A stretch of DNA of 64,000 nucleotides from Brachionus rotundiformis (lineage: Eukaryota; Rotifera; Eurotatoria; Ploima; Brachionidae): NCBI GenBank assembly GCA_016802295.1, contig JAESIW010000200.1:3624389-3688388 (forward strand), in the 5' to 3' direction. Shown piece by piece: positions 22,812 to 34,600 of this stretch (position 1 is its first letter; each line of letters opens with the position of its first letter). The notes beneath the pieces are model-generated. The model saw only the letters and a list, made by a program, of their open reading frames with translations, was not told the DNA's origin and made no database searches. Both the position numbers and the translations under genes were made by a program.

Positions 22812-25700
22812 TCAATTTGAAATAATTTTTGAGACTTTTTTCGAATTTTGCTCTTTACTGGATAAGTCAATCTCACTAATGATAATCCATGTATCAGATT
22901 TTGTTCTAATGTGAATCCTAGCTTCAGTAATTAGACCAGTTATGTTTGGGTCTAGAGTGCCCTTAATAGTTCCCAATTGTTTAGAAAAAGTATCTATAAT
23001 ATAAAAGTTGTCAGATGTATGAACATAGTTTTTTGGAATTTTTTCATTTGGAATTGGTCGTTGTGTTTTAATGTGAAATGTTGCATTGTATAATTTGTCT
23101 TCTGGGTGTTCAGGATTACCACTCTTAATGTAATAGCTAAATAAGAGTTTGTTAGTTTAATTGATGACAATGATGGTTCACTAGCATACCTTTTTAAAAA
23201 AATTGGTTTGTAGAATTGGAAAAGAATGTAGTCATTCTCAACAGGAGACATCGACCAGAAGAAATTGCTTCCCAAATAAACACTATCAATTGTATGTTTC
23301 ATATAGGTTTTCAATGAAGTTTTAATCTTAGCTGGTGGATTTTGATGAGAAATAATTGTCAAAAATGATTTGCCAAAGTCTTTGTCCTTTTTAATATGAT
23401 AATTTTTAATTTTTAGAAAAGATTGTAAAAAATTTTAAAAAAAAAATTTACTTTTAACTTTTGAGTTTTGCCTTTTAGCGATGACTGAATACCAACATGT
23501 TGGAAAAGACTAGGTTTGTAGCGAATTTTGAGAGCAGTTTTGGACCGAACACAATGTTCCTTAAAGTTAATTATTAAAAAAACGAAAATAATTTAAATAA
23601 AAAATATTTAATTTTACACTCGGTTTATCAGGGTTACAAATTTTTACATCTAACATTATATCAAAGAGCCAATCGACTGGCTTGTTATTGGCAAACATTA
23701 GAAAAAAATTCACGAAATATCTGAGCTGATTGCATTTGAATAATTTTCCAATAAAACCTAATTGAGAAAATTCGATAATCATCCACTCATTTGTTTTCTG
23801 TTCAGTGATAAAATGTTTAATAGTTGAGAAGAAACCACTCTTGGCGACAATATCATCTTCGAGCTTTAAAAAAAATGAAAAATAATTTATTTAAATTCAT
23901 CATAATTCATTCTAAATAATTATTAAGTCAACATTGAAAATTAATTAATTAAGAAATGAAGAGACAACAAGGAACAATTTTATAGTCAGATCAAAATAAA
24001 AAATTATAAAAAAATCAATCAGCTTTTAATTTAATGTAATAGTTTTAAATATAAAGTAATGATCTTTTTCGAAAGAATAAAATTAATATTAGAACAAATA
24101 AGAAAATAAATTTTAAATTTTGGAATGAGAATAATGGTTATTGAAATAAGGTAATTAATTTTAAAATTACTGTCTAAATATTTACTATCTAATTCAGCAG
24201 GTCTTGAATAATCTCATTCGTTTTTAAATTAATTAATAATATTTTCAAACTCATATTAAAAGTTTATCTTTAAGTTTTAATTCAAAAAAATTCAATCATA
24301 GATAAGAAAGTGAAAATTGAAATCGTTTAAAATAAAATACATACAAGGTAAGATCGGTCAACCATTTACAATTTTCTAATGGATCGCTCTACCTATCTCA
24401 AATAATTAAATCAATTGAAATTAATTACATTAAAAAATTTATCAATATATTGTTTTTACTTAAGTTGTAAAAAAAGAGAATATTAAGCAAAGATTTAATT
24501 AAGATTGAATATTTAAAATAAATATCTTTGTTTTTTAAATTTTAAATTTATTTTTATTTCTACCATATGGTATGGTATTATGGTATTTTCTATAAGAAAG
24601 AATAAATATCTATCTCACCTGTAAGTAATAAATTCCCCTTTTCTGGCAATAGGTCATCATATATGAGAAATCATAGTTTTGTTTAGTTCTCCATTTGACT
24701 CGTTCTTTCGAATCATTGAAAACTCTGTCTTGTGGCAAGAGTGTGAAATTTGGATAAAACTCAGATGGTGGAACAACTATTTCAAGTAGTCCAGATTCTA
24801 GTTCAGCACTGTAAGCTCTGTTAAGGTTTTCTATTGTAGTTTGAACAAAAGACTGGTCGTCAAGCTGTATAAATACAAAAAATTAAATTTTGTACAACAT
24901 ATGAAAAAATTTAATTCAACTAAATTTAGTAATGGAAAAGGACTCTTTTTTTTATTATTTTCTAATTACAGATAAAAAAATCTAGATAAATGTATTTCTT
25001 ACTTCGGGAATAAAAATGACAACAACTGCTTCATTTTTGTCTATTTCGTTCATGGCATCAAAAATAGACTTCAAAGTCTCAAGGAGATAGGACGCTTTTT
25101 CTCGCTTGATGGTCGGTATGCCCATAACAATTGAGCCAAAACGATTCTTGGACTGCTTAAATTTTGGCTGAATGAGGTGCTGGGACACACCGCTCAAATG
25201 AGGTAGCAATTCGAATACGTCTTTGAATTCCACATCTAAATTGGTGAGCGATTTATAAACAAGAGAAGATAGACTTGTATAGTTTGTCAAGTTTGTTTTC
25301 ATTAGCAGGGATCTAATGTCGTTTATTGCTTCTTCATTTGAATGGTTAAACGGCATTAAATAGTCCATAGAATGGTTGCGGATTTTGTCCAAAAATATCT
25401 TTTGTTTTTCTATTAGGTCATTGTAATACACAAAACTATTGTCGAAAGCATTTTTTAAGCTATTTATATCATTCTGTTTTGAATCGACTAGATTTTGTAG
25501 GTAATCTATTTTTGATTTCAAATATTCGAAGCTCTCGATCGTTTCCTTTGTGGGTCCTTAAAAAATTTTAAGTTATTTTTGTTTTAAGTTTAATTAAACT
25601 ACTCACGTATTCCGAAATTTGTTACATTTATAAAACTAATTGAGTAGAACATTAGAATAATAAATAATAAGAGAGCTCCATAACGACTGAAGTGCTTCAT
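22812..25700 (-). CDS. MGAT4: MGAT4-like N-acetylglucosaminyltransferase, copy 2
   Basis: An intact seven-exon gene (25607-25700, 25003-25556, 24619-24864, 23618-23863, 23452-23559, 23190-23386, 22812-23136) giving 589 residues; human MGAT4A/B are about 535-548. It is a type II Golgi protein with a short basic tail (MKHFSRYG), transmembrane residues about 9-27, and a coiled-coil-like stem (KSKIDYLQNLVDSKQND). The catalytic domain carries GIPTIKREKASYLLETL, KERVKWRTKQNYDFSYMM, the LEDDIVAK metal site, EFSQLGFIGKLFKC and NPDKPSEHC. PSLFQHVG and a C-terminal domain (SGNPEHPEDKLYNATFHIK ... DTWIIISEIDL) follow. The predicted reaction is UDP-GlcNAc to the alpha-1,3 arm of N-glycans. Exon lengths match copy 1 exactly for exons 2-5. 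Exons 3, 4 and most of 2 are almost identical to copy 1 while exons 1 and 5-7 have diverged. Confidence 0.93.
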
Positions 25701-28578
25701 AGATAAACTTTACAAAATATCAACTTTCAAAAATTATTTTAATTAATAGCCAAATTTTTTCTTATTTTTTTTAAATTCAAACAAATGATCCGTATTTCAT
25801 ATATCTCTTTTTGTTTAATATTTTTAATTACTTATCTAAAAATATGCCCAAATTTAGCTAAACTTTTAATTCATATTTTTTTGTTTTAATGATTTAATTT
25901 TTTTTATAAATTGATAATAAATTTTCAAAGCGTATTTGTTTTTGTTTTAATTTAAAATAAAAAAGTTAACAAAGCATTCGAACATTTCAACTTACTCGTA
26001 TATTAAAGTTTAAAAATTTTCATTCATTAACGCGTTAGATGTTTATAAATTAAAGTCAAAAATTATTACTTTTGAAAAATATGAATTCATAATGTAATAT
26101 ATGCAATTTATATTTTCCAAGTTTAAAACTAAAGATATGATGTATACTCGTTGTTTTGAAGATACTTTTTTATCTGTAAATATTTTTTGATAAATTCTAA
26201 AATAAGTAAAAAAAATTTTAGCACTGGTATAAAAATTTCTAATTTAAAAAATTTCTATGATAATTAATATTAAAAATAAAAAAAATCAATACTAAATAAT
26301 TAGGCAAGAGGTTTTGTCTCATTTTTGAAAAATAACTTAAGTGTATAAGAAATTTTTATCGAAATAAAATATTAAAAAAAAATTTCGTATTTTTTTTCTA
26401 TTTTAACTTATATCTAATTATAACTAGCAACAATTAAATACTAAAAATAAGCAAAAAATCCAAAAAAATCTCCTTATCTTTAAATAAAAATTTGACAACT
26501 ATTTTGCTTAATAAATTAAAATAAAAATCATTTTTTGAAAAAACTTCATTTAAACAAATAAAAATCTTTCTTAATTTAAAGAATTGTTTTAGAGATAGGT
26601 TTAGACTAAAGGCTCTTTTTGAATGGAAAATAATTTTCATTTGTCTATGGTCATATACTAATTCAACAATTAGTAATTTCAAATATTTACTTGACCGATT
26701 TTTTATTAAAAATTTTCTTTTTTTCCTTCTTGTTATCTTTATGCTAACTCCCGATAATTGATACAATAATACACATGGTAAACACGATACACTCATTTTT
26801 GATCTACTAATATTATTGTAAAAAAATTACACAACTATAAAATTTTGTGAATGGTAGTCTTAAGGAAGAGGCACGGTTTGTTTAAGTTGAAAAAAAAATT
26901 TAAAAGAAATAATTTAACCATTATTATTCAATTATTGTGATTTCAATTAAGATTTATTATTGAACGTATCTACATGAAATCTTTTTAACATATATTTATA
27001 TATTTTATGCAATTGTAACAATTTTGAGAAAAATGTCTTTTTATTAATTAACATTTTTTTATTTTAGTATTTATATTAGATAAAAAAATTGCATATTTAA
27101 ATGAAAACTTTAATATTATATAACTGCGTTCAGTCAATCAACCAAAAATAAAGATATGAAATTAATATTCAATTAAAAGAAATATTTTGTTTATAACTAT
27201 ATCCTTTTTGTTTTGGCTAAAATTTAAGTTGACTTTTTAATATTTACTTTTTGCTACAAGCTAAATCATAACCAAAAATAAGTTTTTATTCAATTAATAC
27301 TTGATGAATCCTCGCCAAGACCTTATTTAATGACAAGCTAATGAATTTTTATAAGCTTAAATTTTATTCTAGAAAAATTATAATTGATCAAGACTGATTT
27401 TTGTAATTTTTTTTTATGTAAAAAATAAAATTTTCAGATCATATTAAAATAAAAAAAAAACATTGTAAAAAAAAGTATCTAGCAAAAAATTTGGCAAACC
27501 TTGAAAAAGATTTTGAAATATTTTTCTTTTTTTAAATATCAAAATTTAAAGAGCATTATAGTAGAATTTCGTTTATCTGATACTATAAAAAAAAAAAAAA
27601 TTGGTATATATCATTTTTAACTATATGCAAAAGGTTGATGATTTGGGTACTAATTAGTTGGCAAAAATGAAACTTTTCGATAACTGAATTTCGTTTTGCC
27701 AAAAATGTTTGCAGACACTTGAAAGTAAATGTACTGGCCAATAAGTGCCTAACTTTTATTTGAAAATATATTTGAAGAATATTAAAAAAAATAAAAATAA
27801 AGACTTTTAATTTGTTTTTAAAAAAATTTTTTACTCAATATTAAATGTGTGGTAAAATTAAAAAAAATTGACGATATGTTGAACATGAAAATCAGAATTG
27901 AAGCATGCAATGTTTGGCAAAGTTTAGGGACTTGTTTAATTTATAAAAACAGCATTTGGTGACTGCGTGATAATATCACTTAGGCTATGAAAAGGAATTA
28001 AACAAAATTTAATTTATTTAAAAAAAATTTTATTAGAGAAGTAAACATTTAAAAAATATAAGCTAAACAGCATTAAAAAAATATATTTAAATGCAAATTT
28101 TTTATTTATTTAATTTATAAATTATAATAATAAAATTGACATGTAAATTTAATTTAAGTTATATTTGTTTTAACGATTGTTATCGATACAAAAATGTTAT
28201 TTCACTTTCGAATTTTTTCAGTTATTGAAAATTATGTAAGGAATTTTTTGAATTTGAATTTATAAAAATCTAATATAATATTTTTATGAAATTCAAAATT
28301 TGTACCTGCGAAGAAATGATTAAAAAATAAAAATCAAAATTTCAAAGGTAAAAATAAATTTTTGAAAAAATTCTAAATAGGGATTATATGCAATTAGAAT
28401 GATGGTTGTTGGTTTACAAAAAAACAAAAAGCTTACTTGACTTAAATTGTTACATAAATTAATCATCTATTATGAATTCTATTTTTTTTAACTATTTTCA
28501 TTTGTTTATGGTCAGAAAAAATTCGAACAAGTTTATGTCATACAAATTAAATTCAAATTAAAAAATTAATTTATATAA
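25701..28578. other. intergenic; one doubtful small ORF
   Basis: A 2.9 kb AT-rich spacer. A 120-codon minus-strand frame with an ATG (26434-26796) encodes a Lys/Phe/Leu-rich sequence with no recognisable motif. Its composition is what AT-rich noncoding DNA gives, so I do not call it, though a small gene cannot be excluded. The upstream exon and promoter of the ORP1L gene probably lie at the right end. Confidence 0.4.
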
Positions 28579-28649
28579 ATGACTAGTTTTAGAATATTTT
28601 TATTTAGTTATTTTTATTTTTAATTCAATTTACACATAATTTATCAAAG

Positions 28650-31600
28650 TGGCGAATTTATTCAATAAAAAGAGAGTTAGCTTGCGGAATTTGGGTTTTT
28701 GCAGGCATCCAAATCGATTTCGGCGAAAAAAAAAGACCCTCGCTAGCAAAAGTAACAGTGCCAGCATTAGAGCTGAAGATGAGAATTCAGAGACCGCCAG
28801 CTATCAATCTCTATCAAATATCAGCTCTCGCTCTAATGTACTCGCTAATTCAGATAAAAAATTAAATAATTCAATTTCATATTTGTCAGTAAAAAATGAA
28901 GAAAGTAATTCTATTAATTCGGTCACTGGTGGAAACAAAAATGTACTGATGGAGTCGTTTTTGGAATATGCCAGAAACGGAAACTTGACCAAAGTCAAAG
29001 AAATTGTGGAACAAGAATCTAACAAGTTCGAATTTCGGAATTTCAACGTTAATTATAGAGGTAAGATATTAATTTCCATTATTAAAATAAAATAAATAGT
29101 TTAAAAATTATAATAATCAAACACTGGTAAAAACTTAGATTAGATCAATAAAAAAGAATAGTTAACAAACAAGCTAGATTAAAGTTATGATGTAAAATTT
29201 AAAAAAAAACTTTTTTTTGTTTCTTCCTTGTCTAAAATAAAAAAATTTTGCTTTAAAAATCAAAAATTTAAAAAATTTTTTCTTTATCTTAGCTATGAAT
29301 TAACATTTGGATAAATTTAAAAAAAATATCTTTTAAAATTTTTTTTTAAACTAAATTAAATAATAATTTCTATTTAATTTGATGTTTAAGGTATGCATAA
29401 GCGTTTTTATGGTTGGACAGCTTTACATTTGGCATGCTATTTCAATCAGCTCGAAGTTGTCAGATATTTGCTGCAGGTAAATTTTAAAACGTAATTTTTC
29501 CAAATTAAGTTTAAATTTAAAATAAAAAGCAATCAGATATAGACATTAATTCAACCAACAACGAAAACGATACACCATTACACAAAGCCGTATATTCATC
29601 TACCAATTCGTCACGATATGTAAGTTGCATGATTTATGCCTAATTTTTTGATTCTAATTTACCTGATTTAAAACTTCCAAGATAATTAAAATATATATAT
29701 ATTTAAATATATAAATATATATATTTAAAAATAAATTTAAAACTTTTAGATTTGGTTTAAAAAAACGAAAGAAAGCATTTTTTATGATAAGATTTTACTC
29801 ACAAAAATGAGTATAAAATTCAATTATTTCAAATATCAAGCCAAGATTAAATTAAATCTTATTTAAAAAAAATATTTTTTTTAAAAGAATATAGTTGAGT
29901 TATTACTTCTGAATAACGCAGACATAAACATCAAAAACAACCAAGGCCTAATAGCAATCGATTTGGCAACCGATCCGTCTGTAAAAAAATTAATTGAAGG
30001 TAATTTTAAACATGGTTGGTTCATTTTTTATGCCAATTTATTTCATTTAGCTGCCGAGAAGACAGAAATTTGCAATTTACAAAAAAAGTATTTCGAAGCT
30101 GTGGTTTCAAGTGATCTAGACTGCGTAAACAAACTGGTAAATGAGATTTTTATCTTTGATATTTGTCGTATGTTACGTAATTTAGATTTATGTTCGATTA
30201 TTTATTTATTCTAATAAGAAAACTAAATTTTATTTCAAAAATTTTTAATATAATGTCTCATTTTATGAAAATTTATGTCACATGGTTTTTTTTAGATAAA
30301 GAATAAAAGTTTTGATATTAATTTTACGGATACATTTGGAAACAGTGCTTTGCACATTGCTTCGAACAGGAATTTACTCGAGATCGCGATTTTTTTGATC
30401 GAAAAAGGAATAAGTACAATATCCAAGAATCAGCAACAGCTAACTGCTCTAGATCTTGCCAAGACCAAAGAAATGAAAGAAATAATTGGTTATGTACCAT
30501 TTAACCATCGTAAATACCAAGGATATTTGCTCAGAAAACGAAAGTTTCTCGGTTATAAAGAATATTTCGTTGTTTTAAACAAAGGATCTATTATTTATTA
30601 TTCAAATGAGTAAGTGTATTCAATAAATGAATTAAAATTGAAAATTTAAAAAATATTTTACTTGAGTTGAATAAAAGATTTTTAAGTCTATCAACAGCTC
30701 GGATGTTTTATTATTATGATTAAAAATGTTTAAAAGGTGTATTTGTTCAATTAATATTCATTTAAAAGTTAATTAAAAAAATAAAATACTTAATTAAAAA
30801 AAGAAAATTATGTATATTTTCGAGTGTTATTGTACACTATTAAGAATTAATGTTTACGTTTTAAATCTATGCGAGATACTGCCAAATTCAAATTTTTGTT
30901 TTTTATTGAATTTATATCAAATCAATTAAAAATTAGTATAAAAATTTAAAAAAATTTATTTTAAGAATTGACGCAGCCCATGATCAAAACAGAAAGGGAA
31001 CATATTTTTTAAACAATGCCTTTGTTCGAGTAGTAATTATTTAAACAAAAAATTCGAAGATAATTCTTTCTAAAGGACTATGATGATAATGGACAAGACG
31101 ATTATTCAGCATATTCCTGGACAATACATTTCACTAATGGAAAAAAACATACTCTATGCTCGTTGATACCTTTCAAACCTAAAATTCCAGCAGAAGGAAA
31201 TAAGCCAGGGTTTAAGTCTCAATTGAAAGCTAAAGCTCGACCATTAATTGGATCTAAAAGAACGCAACTAAAACCGATGGAAAGAAAAAAGGTAATTTTT
31301 TTTTTTTAATTTGTTAAGTTATCGGCTAAGTCTAGTTTTAAGTTTATGTTATTTAAGAACTAATTTATATTGTAATAAATGTCTAATAAGTTTATTCAAG
31401 AATTAAAATATTAAATGAAGAGAAGTAATTAATATCAAAAAGAATATATTAGAAATTAAAAAAACAAAGATTACTTCTTGAAATAAAGATACCAAAAATT
31501 TCTCAAGGAATTAAAATATTGTATAAATTTTTATTTTCAGGTCATTTAAATGGCTTCTTATCATTTATTTAAATCGCTTTTAAAAATTAAATAATCTAAA

Positions 31601-34600
31601 AACTTTTTTTTCGTTTAAAATGATTTGAACAATCCGAATCATAATTAATACAATAAAAGATCAAATTTAAAAATAAAAATAAAAGGTTTAAGTTATTGAT
31701 AGTGGTCTAAATATTATTCATCTATCAAGATAAAATAGTGGATTTGGATCTTTATATATCAATTTTACATATATTTGAAATAATCTAAAAATACAATAAG
31801 ATAAATTAAATGTAGAAAAAATATCAAAATTTTCTAAAAGAACGAATTTTGAAAAAAACAATTCAAAAAATAAATAATTAGTTTATGTTAAAAATTAGGT
31901 ACTACTGTTTCATTATCTATTATTAAAATTAGATTAAAAGATAAATAAAATTTACAGAAAATTTTTTTTTAAAAATATCTATTCAATTAAATTAGTATGA
32001 GAATCGTATATTTAAGACATCAATCTGGTTCTTGTATATAGAGGTACTATCAATGAGTTGCTTTGCATTCATCACCCGTTTGCAAATACCAAATACCAAA
32101 AGTACCAAATCATTGAGCTATGTAGACCGTAAGGTACACAAGAATAGATAAGCACCCTGCTATATTGTTATTGGTTTTGTGAAATTCAGTACAAAATGAC
32201 AAAAAGAACAGAAAAAAGTGTAAAAAAATTGAATAACTTTTTTTCTAAAGGTTTAAACCTAATTCTGTAAATGCAGAATGGTGCAACATTCAAAGTTGCA
32301 TCAAATATATATGTCTGCTAATTTTGCAGAGTTCAGCAGAAATTAAATTTCAATATAATCGAGTGTAGGGCATTTTGCAGAGATTTTGCACATCATTAGC
32401 AGACTTTTACAGTTAATGCAACTTTGAATGTTGCACCATTCAGCATTCACAGAATTAGGTTTAAACCTTTAGAAAAAAAGTTATTAAATTTTTTTACACT
32501 TTGTTCTGTTCTTTTGTACTGAAGTTCACAAAACCATTGTTATTCTTATAAACAAAAAATATTTTATTATTTATGAAAATTGACTCTTGTAGAGAAAATA
32601 AAATTTTTACTTTAAAAAATCTGAAAAAAACATTTATATAATAAGCTTTTATAAATATCTTTAATCAAAACAAATAACCAATATCTATTTATAAATTTTA
32701 AATAACATATGTTTTATTTTTGGTATTTAATGCATTTTATATAATTAAGTCTAATGTTTATATTTATTTTTAAAGAAATGGATTGAAGCTATCAAAGAAC
32801 ATATTGAGTATTCAGATTCTCAAATAAAGACTGAAAATAATGAAATTCAAGCGATGCCGATTGAAAGCTTACAACAGCATCTTAATGTAAGTAGCTAAAA
32901 TGATTATTTAATACACATATTTATTTTAATTAACTCCATATTAATCCAAAGTCTTTAAATCTAATCCAGGTCTTGAATATTTCAAAATTATTTGAGTTTT
33001 AAAATTTTTATTAAATTTCAACAAAAAAAAATTATTCAAAAATTGTTGAAGATCGATATCACGTTCAAATAGCTTTAAAATAATTAATTAAAAATAATAT
33101 CAAATACAATTTAACAACAAAAGTTTTAATCCTGGTCTTAGAGAAAAAATTTACATTTGACTTGGTATTGTCAGAAAAATTCTCTTTTAAAAAAAAGAAT
33201 GTAGATAATATGTATAAACGCAGAGAGTAGAGGGAAGGCGAGAAAATCAGAGAATTTTAATTTAAAAAAAAGGTTTCTTTTCAGGTTAAAATTAAACTAT
33301 TAATTAATTAAAAAATGAACCGGTTTAACAAATCTAATCAGCTTGAAAAACAACCTCTTGCTGATTGGTATCTTTTTGTTGATGGGACTCTTGCTGTTGA
33401 TAGACAAGTGTGCTCAATGAAGGACATTCTTTTATCGGCTCTAGAGTATTGTTGTTTGTGTCGTTTTGATTATGTGCTGCTTCGTGATGGTTTGCCTGAT
33501 GATCAGTGCCAATATTTTGCCTCTCATGTTTCATTAATACATCAGACAAGTACAAATTGCGTTTGTTCATGGCATAATCGATTGGTTCAATATTGTCGAA
33601 TCCATGAGTGTGCATGTTACAGCCGTGTTTGCACAAAACGTCGACCACAGCTGGGTGATCTGAACGAACAGCTAACATGAGCGGTGTATCGCCATCTTCA
33701 TTTTTAATTTCCAGATCGGCACCATGCTCGATCAGGAGCTCAACAAGCTCGGAAAAACCATTCTTTAAATTTAAAAGATTGATTTAAAAATAATAATTTC
33801 TTGGATTTAAAATAGAAATACTTGAGCGGAAGCATGCAGTGGTGCATAGCCATGCATGGCCTTCATGTTCACATCAGCTCCATTAATTAGCAAAATTTTG
33901 GCAGATTTTAAACAACCCCTAGATAAAATCGATTAGAAATGTAGATATTTATTAGTCTAGTTTTACCTAAGACAGGCATTGATAAGTGGCGTGTATCCAT
34001 AAGCATCTATTTCGTTTGGATTAGAGCCTTGTCTTAGCCATTCGCTGATGCTCTCAGGTGACCCGCACTCGGCTTCCTCACTCAATGATCTCTTGGTCGG
34101 CTTGGCACTCAGACCAAACAAGTGCTTCAGATAGTTGGTCACTGTTTGCACTGGGGTGGTGCCAGTTGAAGATTGTCTCTGCAAGTCTGTTGTTGGTGGA
34201 GTGCCTATCGGGACAGTTGAGGAGCGGTCTAGCGGCTTGTGCTGTTCGATTTGCTGTGCCGAGCTCATGTTTCTTATGGTAAAAGGTAAGTGAATATAAA
34301 ATAATGTGTTTCTAAATTAACGCAAAAATGTTTATGGAAAATGGCAACGCGTCGAGAAGAACTAGCTACAATAGAAGAGTTTTGAACGAAAAAAAACAAA
34401 TTATAAAGTGAAAAAAAAATAAAAATTATATATATATATAGACTAGAATGAACGAACATAAAGAAATTTAAATATATATATAAATATATTTAAATATATT
34501 TACTAATATATATATTTTATTTTATTATAAAAAAAACATAATAATAATAGCATTTTTATATAATTTTTTCTAAAATAAAACTACGAAATTGTTCTATTGA

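Noticed and set aside
26434..26796. 120-codon minus-strand ORF with ATG
   Set aside because: Composition (Lys, Phe, Leu, Ile) is that of AT-rich noncoding DNA, with no motif, no neighbours and no splice support.
33315..33680. 121-codon plus-strand frame in the ORP1L intron
   Set aside because: Antisense shadow of exon 3 of the nested ankyrin gene. The ankyrin frame has splice sites and recognisable repeats; this one has neither.
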